DNA from: Bryum argenteum
Lineage: Eukaryota; Streptophyta; Bryopsida; Bryales; Bryaceae
Direction: 5' to 3'
Length of the DNA stretch: 64,000 bases
NCBI GenBank assembly: GCA_037043015.1
Contig: CM073324.1
Coordinates: 25,002,097 to 25,066,096 of the forward strand
Part shown: in pieces, positions 38,695-49,591 of the stretch
How the letters are laid out: every line of letters starts with the position of its first letter
How positions within the stretch are numbered: the stretch's first letter is position 1
Notes under the pieces: model-generated
The model's database searches: none
What the model was told of the DNA's origin: nothing
Seen by the model: the letters and a program-made list of their open reading frames with translations, nothing else
Position numbers and translations under genes: made by a program

Positions 38695-39064
38695 TTAACC
38701 CTTAAACGCCCAAGCAAGCCCGAGGGGCTTGATTCCAACATAATCTTCCCTGTAGCTCTCATTGTACTCAACTTTTCACTTATATTTTGATGTCAAACTC
38801 GTCATCGTCTTATGATGCATTCAAAAAGTGAAATTTTACAATTCAAATCACAATTTGTATGAATGATTTTGTGCTTTGAAAGGATTGTGGTAGGTAGGTT
38901 GGGGTTGTACAAAGCCTTGTAGGAGGTTGCAAGCTCATCATTGATTGGTCCATTCATGATGCCCAAGTTCAAAAAGTGCACTATTCATGATGCCCAAGTC
39001 CAAAAGATGTTGTGATCCAATTCTGGGCTGCCCGTTTTAGACCCCAAGGGCATTCAAGGGTTAA
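38695..39064. repeat. TTAA-flanked MITE, copy B
   Basis: Begins TTAA-CCCTTAAACGCC and ends GGCATTCAAGGG-TTAA (10 of 12 terminal bases pair). It is homologous to copy A (2962-3299) along its whole length but has an extra partial duplication near its right side (ATTCATGATGCCCAAGT occurs twice). A subterminal hairpin CAAGCCC-GAG-GGGCTTG lies at 38715-38731. Confidence 0.75.
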
Positions 39065-39517
39065 GATTTGTACCATGTCCTCCATTCCCATCTTTTCGTT
39101 CCTCGTGTTTTTAAAGATTTGTGATATGTTCTCCGTTCCCTTGTTCCATTATTTCCCTGATCTCTATTATGGTTCCCCATTCTCCATTATTTTCTTACTA
39201 ATTTTATACCTCCAAACTCTTGTTCATAGTTCCCATCTTGTTTCCAGTTTCCCATCCCCAAACTTCCCTAATTGGTCTCCAAAATTCGTTCTCGGTTCCC
39301 ATCACTCATTCCTAGTTCAATAGTTTCCATCAGTCATTCAGAGTTTTCATTATTTGTTCTTAGTTTTCATCCTCCGTTCTCAGTTCTTATTCTTTCTTCC
39401 CTGTTACCAATTGTTCCCTTCATCCCCCTTCACTTCTTCTTTGCTCTCATTTTCATGTTTCATATGAATTCCTTCTCCCTTTGCCTCCTTGTTACATTCT
39501 TAAGATCTAAAAAATTC
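39065..39517. other. Pyrimidine-rich intergenic stretch
   Basis: A strongly T/C-biased strand with many repeats of the form TTCCCAT / TTCTCAGTT / CCATTATT, probably an expanded degenerate pyrimidine repeat. Frames seen here come from this bias. Confidence 0.4.
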
Positions 39518-39785
39518 TTAATCCCTAAATCTCCTTGTTGCAAAACAGTCTAAGTCACAAAATTTGACCTTCCCTTAGATTAAGCTCAAAAAATCTCAAT
39601 CTAAGCAATATTTGAAGGATTCAACCGTAAGATCTCAAAGTTCACTTAACATTCTTCTCACATACCAAATTTGAACCGTTCATTCTTTCTAATTTGTGAG
39701 ATTATAATGGTCAAAGTTGGCTGAGTTTTTCTCCTGCAGGAACCTGCAAGACCCGTTTCGGGTTCTAAGGGGAGTTAGGGGTTAA
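39518..39785. repeat. Candidate TTAA element
   Basis: TTAA-TCCCTAAATCTCC at the left and GGGGAGTTAGGGG-TTAA at the right pair at 10 of 13 bases. A hairpin AGACCCG-TTT-CGGGTTCT lies just inside the right end (about 39749-39766), as in copies A, B and D. Pairing of these two ends is plausible, not certain. Confidence 0.45.
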
Positions 39786-40200
39786 TAACAATCAAATACC
39801 GCTTAGGGAAACTCTTCAAGATCTTCCGAACTCTTCATACCATGTATACATGACCAAATGATGATGACCATGACCATGATCATGCATCGCCATGGACAGA
39901 CAAATTGTAAATCGTGTTCTTTAATATATAGAGGTATAAACCTCTTGGCTGGACCAATGCTGGTGTCAATGTAGTCTCTTCATCACTACTTGAAGGGGTT
40001 TTTTATTTAAATAAGAAAAAGAAAAAAAGACTTTTGAGAATCTCCTTCTTTGAGAATTAGACTATAAGATTATTCAAAACCATAAATATCTTTTCTCGTA
40101 AAGTTTATAAAGAGGTTCATTAAAATTTGAAGTTGCTTGTTGGAATTGTTGGGACATGGGGGCCCCACCATACAATTCATATATGTATACTTATGATCAT
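39786..40200. other. Intergenic, no gene seen
   Basis: AT-rich; a small run of ATGACCATGACCATGATC-type repeats lies near 39865. No gene signal. Confidence 0.35.
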
Positions 40201-40410
40201 ATCTATCATTTAAGGCACCTGGTTTGTTTCGTTTTATTTTGGACGTGAGATTATGATCTTGGGCACGCTAGTTGGATCAAGGCGCATGAAGTGTTGTTGG
40301 AAGAGAGTTTTTTGAAGAGTTGTGGAGAACAATTGGATTGCAAAACAGGTCAATACAAAGATATTGAATCTCAAAGTATTTATGACCCCACAAATACTGG
40401 AAATTATTTG
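40201..40410. repeat. Repeat family R5, copy 1
   Basis: Homologous to about 57145-57345: shared words include GGTTTGTTTCGTTTTATTTT, GATTATGATCTTG, TTGGATTGCA and ATATTGAATCTCAAAGTATT. Non-coding; family unknown. Confidence 0.5.
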
Positions 40411-40821
40411 TATGAGCGTCACAACACCGCAGGGACGTAGTAGTAGTTTTTTTGAATATAAGACTAAAGACTAACAACCTTAATCTTCAAACACCTATAC
40501 TTACATCGTCTTTTCTCCTTCTTTGAACCATTTCCCACGGACAAAAAAAAGTGATATAGACCATCAAATATACTGCCATAATTATGAAATGGTTATAAGA
40601 TCTAAACAAGGGGGAAACACGGAATCTAGTAGGATGATGATAGGTGAATTAGGCAATGTGGTTAATTTGAAGACATTTTGGGGCAAAAGATTATAATATA
40701 TTTCAAGATCTCTCTAAGAAATTTTTCAAATCTAGAAGATTCATACAAAAAGCATATTTGATCAAAAGCTCAAATTTGTTGTCCTTTAGATCGATATGAA
40801 GTTGAAAGAATCTCAAAACTC

Positions 40822-40824
<3 letters not shown>

Positions 40825-40888
<64 letters not shown>
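40825..40888. repeat. (AT)32 microsatellite
   Basis: Sixty-four bases of uninterrupted alternating AT, preceded by CTAC and followed by AGTTTATC. It should be highly variable and prone to cruciform extrusion. Confidence 0.95.
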
Positions 40889-40892
<4 letters not shown>

Positions 40893-41889
40893 TATCTATG
40901 TCTTTCTGTTTTTTGAGAACAAAGTTCTTTAAAAAGTCAAGTACATTTTTTTAAAGAACATTTCAAGAATTTCTAGGTTTCTATGAGTATCTCAAGATAT
41001 ATACATAAATCTTCATTTAAATGAACACTCGTAGCTTGATGACCAACTTCATGAACAACGATTTCAACGGATAATGAGCATTGATTCATGCATATTCAAC
41101 GAGGATTTGAATGTGCTCGAAAAGGTGCAGAGGATTATGAAGCACGATGAGGATTGGTGTAGACATGGAATTACGGATAGTAATGCCAACAAGGGTTGGC
41201 TTGCATATACACGCGCACCAATACACCACCTTCCTCCTTTTGGTGTACTTGTTCAAGAGTACTATAGGCACTTTTCCACTATTATATACTCATTACATTT
41301 TTTTTCATATTGTTTATCAATAATTGACAACTCAAATGTGTTCATAATAGAAGGTCAACATTGAAAGATTATCCGTTTTGCATTGTGAAGTTTAATAGAT
41401 CACTTTCATGAAACGTTAAGTTATTACTTGATTAGAATATTGTATGTAGCAAATAAACATGCGTAAATGACCAATCAAGGTAAAGTTTCAAAAGGCTCAT
41501 TAGAGCATTTATTTATGTTTATTTTGGGGTTGAGAATCTTGTATTGTGGGGAGGAAATCCCCCACCACAACAAGAAGCCACTTTACAAACCACAGAAAGG
41601 CTCTTTTGTAAAGCAGGCCTTCAATATGGAAAGCTCTCCAAAAGGCCTCAGTTGGAATTATGCAGCGCCACAACTTTTTCCTTGTTTTGTTTTTTGGATT
41701 TGTTTTTTAAATGCTCAGTGCCACAACTTTGAGTGTCCTGTGCTGAAGCGACCTTTGTCACTCGTTTTAGGCCAAAATTGTGGCTCTTAAGCATTATTTT
41801 TATTACAAAGCTGGAGGGATTGCAGCACCGAAGCAGGGATTTGCAGCAACAAAGAGGAAGAGAGGGTCCGATGTATAGCGCCATATACC
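40889..41889. other. Intergenic, no gene seen
   Basis: Several frames of 60-130 codons overlap on both strands (41074-41364, 41467-41790, 41648-42034). None shows a domain or agrees with a splice pattern, so I do not call a gene. Confidence 0.35.
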
Positions 41890-42079
41890 TGTCATGTATC
41901 CTCAAGGCACTAGTAACTAGGCTAGAAACTAGCGTAGTTATAGTGTCCACCCTCGAGAGGGGGAAGTAGTATTGTTCCAATTTCCCCTTGTCCGGTGGCC
42001 ATCGGGATATTAGCATTACGAACGGACACTTCATTCACGCCGGCCCCTTAGAAAGGGACCGGAGTTTCTATCTATCTAT
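41890..42079. mobile_element. SINE-like retroposon insertion
   Basis: The 190-base segment is flanked by an exact 11-base direct repeat CGCCATATACC (41879-41889 and 42080-42090). It ends in a short (TCTA)n tail immediately before the right repeat. Target duplications of this size plus a simple-sequence tail fit target-primed retroposition of a short element. No convincing tRNA A/B box was found, so it could be a 5S- or unknown-derived SINE or a processed transcript. Confidence 0.55.
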
Positions 42080-42139
42080 CGCCATATACCGGAAGAAGTC
42101 TGAACTTGGTTGAGGCCTGCGTGGTCAAGATTTCACTAA

Positions 42140-42590
42140 AAGCATGCCCAACCCAGACGGCACGCAGGAGCTTGGAGCCATGGATGTCGTGCGGGATCCC
42201 CACCCCCATGCAACAATCCTCTAACCTGGCCAATGGAGTTGGAGTCTCCTGAATTCTAACTCCACATGATTCCAAGTTTTCACGTGCCCTCTCTAACATT
42301 TAGTTTTCTCTATGACCAATGGCAATGCGACACGTGGCACAAATCTAATTGGTGGTAAATTCTTGTGAAGGTTGAGAACACGTCGAGCATGTTGATACGT
42401 TCTACCCATGGCTACGACAGACGACTGTACTCTGCAGCGGTTGGCGGCCGTAAGCGTCGTTCAGCGGCGGCGGCCCTACTGGGCAGCCCATGCTCGTTGA
42501 CTTGGCTCGCTAGCGTGGCCTATGAGCATCTTAGGCACGACATATGGGTGGTTCCCTATCCTAGCCTGGCCTACCAGGTTGAGCATGCTC
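42140..42590. repeat. TAA-flanked MITE, PIF/Harbinger-like, copy 2
   Basis: Left end AAGCATGCCCAACC and right end GGTTGAGCATGCTC pair at 12 of 14 bases, with TAA on both sides (42137-42139, 42591-42593). The left 230 bases match copy 1 (37925-), including CTCTAACC(C/T)GGCCAA and GAC/ACCAATG...CATGTGG/ACGTGGC blocks, whereas the right part differs. Confidence 0.65.
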
Positions 42591-42719
42591 TAAGGTACTA
42601 ACTAATGGGCTACTGTAAGACACTGGTTGTAAGTTCTCCATTCACTGTGCGGGAGCTTTGTGGACATGTTCTCGCCAGGCTGCCGTAATCTGCTCCGGCA
42701 ACCAAAATCCGACCACTTC

Positions 42720-43720
42720 GAATGAATAGTCTTAGAAATTTTTTATCAACTCTTTGCATACTCACTCCGCCATTCTTGATTTAAATGGTTTAACTCATTG
42801 GTAGACAAAATAACACATTCCAAGAAGAATTGTTATAAATGGAAACGAAGGTAAGTTAGTTAGATCTCAATTGTACAATCTTGTAGTAGAGATATTGTAC
42901 ATCATGTGGGTCAAATTTTGAGTCATGAGGCCTCACAGATTGCAAGATCATATTGTATTAGTACAAGCTCATCAAAAAAGCTCTCAACATTTTCACTTTG
43001 AAGTGAAAATGTTGCTGATATAATCAAAAAAATTCACCAACTACGAAGATGTTTACTTTCATTTCAGTAACACCCTTGAACGAAAGAAACCTTTACAAAA
43101 ATTTCTTTGAGCAAGTAATGACCTTGCAATGGTGAGAACTACCAAAAAGTTTATGTTAAAGGAAAAATAGTCCAAAACTCAACCATATGCACTCAAATCT
43201 ATGCCTTATCTTTGCTACATCTTCGATTTTGTCAAGGTTTTTACCACGTAACTAGACTCAAATTGGAAACCATCCCAAAAAACAAAAGTCAAAATCTAAC
43301 ACTTGATGAAGGAGATATAGTTCCTCAAGAATCATCCATTATTTACTTTTTTCATTGTAGAAACATCATTGCTCATCCAATTGCTCATCATTGTTAATTG
43401 GATAAAAAAAAATCCCAATAGAGAGTTGTTAACCTTCATCTTAAGATCATGATTCTATGGGGAAAAAAATAAAAAAATAAAAAAATAATTAAAAGATAAT
43501 TTTAAAAAAACATTTTTTTTGAATTCCCATTACTACCTTATAAGGATAAAACGAGCCCCATGTTTGAAAATTCAAAAACAAGAGCTACCTTCACAAATAT
43601 GCATGCCAATTAGTCTTACTTTATTTTACAGGTTTGCAATTTTTTTATCACACAAACTAGACTTGATTTGGGACCCATTCCAAGTAACTTCATTCAAAAC
43701 AGATTCTAGATGGAGAAGTC
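42720..43720. repeat. Interspersed repeat family R3, copy 3
   Basis: Matches copies at 22930 and 24470: GTTAGATCTCAATTGTACAA, then CATGTGGGTCAAATTTTGAG and CATTGTAGAAACATCATTG. The 43519-43920 frame running through it shows no domain. Confidence 0.55.
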
Positions 43721-43781
43721 GTAGCTCTTCAAATTTGCTACAATCATCCAAAATGTTGATTTTTGACATTCGGCCCGACGG

Positions 43782-43862
43782 TCAACCCTTAAACGCCCCA
43801 AGCATGCCCATCGGGCTTGCTTTTTGGTGTATTTTCAGAGAGGCTGAGAGTTTAAGGGTTAA
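43782..43862. repeat. Short TTAA element, copy D (81 bp)
   Basis: Left TCAA-CCCTTAAACGCC and right GAGTTTAAGGG-TTAA are inverted repeats; the left TTAA has one substitution. A subterminal hairpin (AGCATGCCC-ATC-GGGCTTGCT, one mismatch, 43801-43821) sits four bases inside the left end, as in copies A and B. It looks like a minimal, internally deleted member of the A/B family. Confidence 0.65.
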
Positions 43863-44382
43863 GGAGCGTGCACCTTCGGGATGGGGCAGAGCCCTCCCCC
43901 TCACGGGTAGGACTCCTTAAAACCAAGAATGCCCTTGTGAGTATGCTTTACTCATGCAAAATATATAAAAGCACCTACAAAGTATCTAGCTAGTAGACAT
44001 GAATGTAAGTTAGTGAAGATTCGATCACCACTTATGAAGAATTTTGCATGATTTCTTGGTGGCATATACGGATAGAGGTTTGGATACAACACCACCGGAA
44101 AAGAGATATATTCTCCATAACCTTGGCCCGGACTTTTGTCTGACTTTGCCATACATGGCATAGTCTTTCCTTTTATATATTTTCTTAATGCAGTAATGGA
44201 GACCCTCAAATTTAGTCAAAAACAAAAGAGAAAAATATCTACTTTAGATCTTTCAAACATGATTTCACAAATTGCTGTAAGTGGTATATGATCACATAAT
44301 CTCCATGTACAGTAGATGAACCGACCACTTTTGGCACAAATATAGAAGTACCCACTTTGCAAAGGAACTAACCTCAATTTCG
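43863..44382. other. Intergenic, no gene seen
   Basis: The first 60 bases (GGGGCAGAGCCCTCCCCCTC) resemble the sequence just left of copy A (2935-2960), so this may be extra family sequence. The rest is AT-rich without a domain-bearing frame. Confidence 0.35.
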
Positions 44383-45331
44383 TTAACCCTTTCATGACCA
44401 ATCAACCAAATATGGTCGCTGAAGTGTGGTTATTCCATGATTGAGTAGAATCTGTGTAGAAACAACAAAATGTTAGAGAACAATGTCGGAAGAGGAGTGT
44501 GTGTTGGATCTATTACACAAAACAACGATGCATTTGGACTTGTACTCCGCCTGGTAGAGCTGTCTATACATGGTGATGAGTATGAAATATGGTAGCTGGT
44601 CTGGAAAGAAGTGAGAAAGATTCACGAAATACGGCTGTCGAGTACACATGACACCAATTCTAAGGGTCCCTTGGGAACATGGGAACATGGGGGTACTACT
44701 CAATTGGCTCCGTCGACAAAAGAAGAGTTGATTTCTTTTGGCAACCCAACACCGTCTATCAAAGCGTATACATTTGTAGAACCTCAAATCCTCCCCAAAA
44801 AGAATCAACCACATGTTGTTTGCACACTGATTCTACGTCAAGGCTCGGCGTCTGATGAATGTGACCATGTCTGATTTTTCAATCTGACCATATTTGCTAC
44901 GATATTTCATGTATTTCTCGTACGCTATCGTATACAAGGAACTGGGTTCTTCGTCTCTTTTCACAATTTCAGTTTCATAAATGCTGGAAATGTAACGCTC
45001 ATGGTGTTGTTGGATAGATCTTTAAACTCTCTACAATATTGACCACATGTGTTTTGCCCAAATGTGGATATTCTGGTCTCTAATTCTAGTAAAAAGCTTC
45101 AAGGTCATGTATACGCTATGTACTACACTTGACTCGGAACATCATAATACTCTAGTTCATACGGTAGATCTGACCCATGTTTGGCCACTAGCATGAATAT
45201 GAAGTTCACTACACATTTATACGGTCGGATCTTAATTTTGACCCTTCATTTGTTCGATGCACTCCAAAATACATCCAAACACCTCAAAAAAACCTCGACT
45301 TCCAAAACAGGATTGGTCATGAAAGGGTTAA
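44383..45331. mobile_element. piggyBac-like element with perfect 17-bp TIRs
   Basis: TTAA (44383-44386) is followed by CCCTTTCATGACCAATC (44387-44403); the right end (45311-45327) is its perfect reverse complement and is followed by TTAA (45328-45331). TTAA duplication plus termini starting CCC are diagnostic features of the piggyBac superfamily. The interior of about 907 bases has only short frames (longest 113 codons on the minus strand, 44473-44814), and I could not recognise the DDD catalytic domain, so it is best read as non-autonomous or decayed. Its right TTAA is also the left TTAA of the next element, so one of them inserted into the other's border. Confidence 0.75.
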
Positions 45332-46165
45332 CCCCGGAAGGTCCAAGAAAGCGGATTGTGCTTTTTGCGATATTGGGCAGCCTAGATGGAGGGGTTAAAA
45401 GTAATATTTGTGCCTAAGATTTTTACTGGGTGATCCGTGTATTGCAAAGTATATGTAGTAAAATTTGCAAAGCTTGGATCCAATTTTGAAACCTTCATGT
45501 AGAAACTTTAGGTTTCAAGTCCAAATTTTTAGATTTCTTTTTGGAAGTTTTTTCATTACCAAATCATTATTCAAGTTCCAAAGTGACCTAAGTCAAAAGT
45601 TTTGTGGATGTCACAAGGGCAGCCTCCAAAAATTACAAAAACAAAGTCCACAATTTCTAGTAGTTTCCGAATTATTTCTTACAAAGCTTGTCAAAAAACA
45701 AGATTTTAGTTTTTTCCCATTTTTTTGATTTTTTATTTTTTTCTTGAAATTCAAAAACTCATATAGGCAAATTAATTATATCCAATGAAATGCATGTTTT
45801 ACTATGTTGTTGATTTTAGACCTTCTTCTAAAAAATAATTTGCATGAAGGTTAAAAAAGTGGAATGAGTCCACTACAATTTTGCACAAGCAAAATGTTCG
45901 GAGTAAGAATCATCAAGTCTCCCTAAGACTATGTTTTTCAGGCAAAGCCTAAAAAACATAACCTTCAGTCAACTTTGAACATCATGATCTTACAATTGGT
46001 ATAGAATCAACGGTTGAAAATTTAATTGAAAGTAGTAAGATCTTACGGTTGAAAAAAACAAAAATAGTAAATCAAATTGAATCATACCTCAACTTGTACA
46101 AGGTGGTCAAAAATTCACAATTTTTGATTTAGGAGGTTCAAGAACCCTTGGACCTGTAGGGTTAA
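45328..46165. repeat. Repeat family R4, copy 2 (TTAA element)
   Basis: Begins TTAA-CCCCGGAAGGTCCAAG and ends CTTGGACCTGTAGGG-TTAA; the ends are inverted repeats of 15-16 bases with three differences, one of them a gap. The body matches 35154-35560 (copy 1). An internal GGGG-TTAAAAGTAAT at 45391-45405 marks the boundary of a 71-bp left module. Confidence 0.65.
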
Positions 46166-48136
46166 AATGACATCATGATAAGCCACACCATAACTTGCAT
46201 TTGTATGCTTATATAATGATAACATTCATATATTATAAAATCACCATCAAATTCTGCAATGTCATGTGGTTTCTAGACTATCATTCGGAAAGTTGAGACG
46301 TGCCATTTTAGTGAAATGATGTCATCTTAACAACATGTCAACTCAAGATGATATAAGAGTTTGTTTATGAAATGTGTCCAAGATAGAGGGAGGAAGTACT
46401 ACTTTGCAAATAGAAGAAAACTTGGTGGGTCCTTAACAAGTCAACCATCACCCATTTTAGATGAACAGTAGAAGAGTTCAAAATTGATGATTCCAGTTGC
46501 TTCATCTTTCTACTAATTTTCTCCAAGCCACGAATATTGCTTGCACTGCTAACATCCCTGTGCTGAAAATTGAGCACCTTACTATAGCAGTCTTGTACTC
46601 CTACAAACAAAGGTCACTCTTGTGGACCATTTTCCGAGTGATTGTGCCCATTTTGGTATGGTAGCGTGCCATTATGGAGCAGGCTACCTAATCGTGGGGG
46701 GGGGGGAGGTGGTGGGGAAGGTGGATAAGGCAGGCAAGTAAGGTAATGGGGCCTTTGGAAGATGCAATTGTCAAGAAGTGATATCAGTTGAACTAAGGTT
46801 GAGTGTCCTAAAAGCACCAACTTAAGCGACCTGACCTATTTTTAGCACTAGTAAATTCAAAATAAAATTATGACCACATTCGAAATAGGTTTTCAGGAGG
46901 ATTGCAAAAATTTGCAGCATGTCATTCGCATTTGACCCAAAGTTTCAAAGTTCCAAAGTACTAAGTAAGATTTGACCCAATTGCGTTATATACAAACGAG
47001 GTATCTGTATTTTCACAATCTACAAATGAGGTACAGTGCGCTTTTAGGCCCCCTGGCGCTTTTAGGTAGTCCAACCGTAAGTTGGTTTGAATATGTGTCT
47101 ATCAGGAAAACTTGGCCGATTTCTCACTTACTTCCAGATTCCTCAAGTTACTGCTTCTTCCGTTCTGTTGTTGTTGTTGTTGTTGTGCAGATTCAATGCT
47201 CCCACTGCCATTTGTCCTTCATCCCTGATTCTTCAATCCCTGGCTTGTCCCCACTGCGAACTTGTCAACCCATCTCTAAGCTTACTAACATTGTCAGCCA
47301 CTAATTTGTGATTACGATATAGCACATTATATATGGGAACAGTTATATATGGATGGTATCATGGTTGCTAGAGTACCAAGAACATTCTGTACCTGTGTCA
47401 AGAATCCTCTAAAAAAGAAATATTTTGTAACACTGTCTGGGAACTTCAGTCAATGATCGGGAAGAGTCGACGGCTAGTTTATGATGACCCGATGGATTTA
47501 GCACAATGGCCGGTCTGAAACCACTGGCTAAAAACCCATGAAAATTACAAATAAATTTCTATTCAGCATGAAATAAGGTAATTGCCAAAAGAGATCTGTG
47601 AAAAACCGATTGGGTAGTGGGAAATGCCGGTTATTAGTCAAAAAACTTCCCGAAGCCTGCATCCGGTTATAATCCTCTACTTTACATTTGTAGCTCGTTA
47701 TTTTGATTGATATCCGCATCATACATGTGTGTGGTACCCATGTGATGACTGGGTGATACTTGGGTGTATTTCAAGAATCGTGACCTGAACTTCGAAACTC
47801 TAGTCAGTTTTTCAGAAAATCAATCGGCTGACGTTCTATTGGCCAAGAATTTAAAATTTTCACATCAAGCAATAAATTCAAGAGTTTGATTTAGGAGTTA
47901 TTGTTCTGTCTATATAATTATTTGGGGGAGAATATTTTGGTGAAATTTGATAGGTTAAGTTAGTATGAACAAAAAGGGAGAAAACAGGAACCTTGGCCAC
48001 TTTAATTACCTTGTCCCATGTTGGTCCACATGTCAAGGCAAGAGAGAGAATTGAAAGGAGATCAAAATTAGGCAATGGTAGCTATCACAAATCCCAATGG
48101 CGTGCTCCCGTGTGCCACATCACAAAAGGCTGCTGA
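46166..48136. other. Intergenic, no gene seen
   Basis: Contains an 11-G run (46696-46706), a (TTG)n-like stretch near 47164-47183 and AT-rich DNA. Frames at 46972-47304 show no convincing domain. Confidence 0.35.
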
Positions 48137-48435
48137 GTGAGTGAGGGAAACTCAACTAAAGGCTTTGGCATTCATTCAAGTGTGGCTAGTGTGGATGGGT
48201 GCCATGTTGCATGGTCCTATCACCTTCCTTCTCTTTTTTTGTCTCAACACAACATGAGCCAAAGTCTTATCAAACGTCACCTTCGTCGTGCATCGTCAAG
48301 CTCAAAAAATCTCCATTCCAAGGAGATGCACGATCATTGTATGTTCGTACATTTGAGGAATTCACTATTCTTAAGAGTGGTGGAATGAGTGTCTTCCTAG
48401 TGCCAAATAGAAATGATGAAGCTTCCCTGCTTTAA
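48137..48435 (+). pseudogene. Possible DDE transposase scrap (PIF/Harbinger-like)
   Basis: The frame contains SSVASVDGCHVAWSYHLPS, which recalls the first catalytic Asp block (...SVDGxHvaw...) of plant PIF/Harbinger nucleases; the later part, in another frame, contains YVRTFEEFTIL. The match is short and the rest is unrecognisable, so it could be chance. It is of interest because two TAA-flanked MITEs lie in the same window. Confidence 0.3.
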
Positions 48436-48512
48436 GAAGCACTTGTAATAATAACTACGAATTTAAGAAGTGATTAATATAGGTTAACCTGTAATCGGAC
48501 ACCCTTACTATT

Positions 48513-48537
48513 GTATGTATGTATGTATGTATGTATG
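48513..48537. repeat. (TATG)n microsatellite
   Basis: About six TATG units, followed by GGGG. A separate imperfect GTGTGTATG run lies near 48823-48851. Confidence 0.8.
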
Positions 48538-48699
48538 GGGGTACGTTAAGAGTTAAGAGTAATTTTAGGGTGCTCTAATCTTCATTGAAGCAACAATCTG
48601 ACATGTGCGCTTTTAGAGGGATGGCTGCCCTCTAGGTTCTCTTTGTAAAGTTCAAGTTTGTGTTGGGAAGTGGAGCATCAATTCAGTTCTTGGGTTTTA

Positions 48700-49420
48700 A
48701 GTTAAAAGTCAACTAGCCTCGAAGCTGTCGTACACTCTCAAAAACTGCCTTCCTTCAAAGTAAAGTGAAAACTCTCAACTTTTGACTAAATTTCTTATAT
48801 GTAACCATAGGATTCAGTACCTTACTTGTGTGTGTATGTGTGTATGTGTGTATCAAATCTTGAATTCAAATTCCTCATCGATTTCCGAGATCGTGAAGTT
48901 CAATGTGGCGAACGACTGTTTCTTTCCTTGTTGTAGAAAGGGTGTGCAATGTTTCGAGGGCCGAAACGACCATTTCGGGAAGTGGAGATGAACTAAGGCT
49001 CTTCTCATTCTTTTTCTTAGGTAAGTTGGGAATATGTCTATGCAATTTTTACCCTCATAGGACATACAAAATTCATTGAAATGCTTGATTATACACACGG
49101 AGTTTTAAAATTCAATACAAAGGCTGGTCTTTGATAATAGAAAAGGCAATGTAAGAACTTATTGCATTGGACATGTCTGGTACCTTTTCTACATGTACTA
49201 GAAACAAAACTTGAAAGTGAAGATCTCAATTTTTGGTGAATATTTTCTGCAATTTAATTGATTTAGACACATTTTGAGAATAAATGAGCACATACCGTAT
49301 ATTTGAGCATATTTTACTATACTTTGACTGCAAATATCTCCTAAGTGTGAGGAATCTTAAATCATGAATGATTTTTTGAAAGGTATAGAAAAACTCTACA
49401 ACCTCCGAAAGGATTGAGTT
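48700..49420. repeat. Repeat family R2, copy 2
   Basis: Homologous to about 35750-36420: GTGCAATGTTTCGAGGGCC, CTAAGGCTCTTCTCATT, GAAATGCTTGATTATACACA and TATAGAAAAACTCTACAAC. Divergence is substantial. No clean terminal repeats were found. Confidence 0.55.
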
Positions 49421-49516
49421 TTATTCTTTTTGCTCAACCCTTTTAACTTCTATCTAAATTGAGTAAGTAGAGGCTCACCAATCCCTAATCAACGTTGCCT
49501 CCATCTTCATTAGAGG

Positions 49517-49591
49517 TTAAGCCCTAAAGATAAAAAAAAAAAGCAAGAGTTATTTTTTTACTATTTGGGGAAATCTAGATAAAGGGGTTAA
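49517..49591. repeat. Short TTAA module before R4-like body
   Basis: TTAA-GCCCTAAAG at the left and AAAGGGG-TTAA at the right delimit 75 bases. What follows (TTAAGATTTAATATTTTTGCC) resembles the R4 body start at 45395 and 35154, so this is a third locus with a short module at that place. Confidence 0.45.

Noticed and set aside
41467-42034. Overlapping frames of 107 and 128 codons on opposite strands
   Set aside because: No domain, and the second runs into the SINE-like insertion.
44473-44814. 113-codon frame inside the piggyBac-like element as a transposase
   Set aside because: None of the piggyBac catalytic or Cys-rich motifs could be recognised, and no neighbouring frame extends it.
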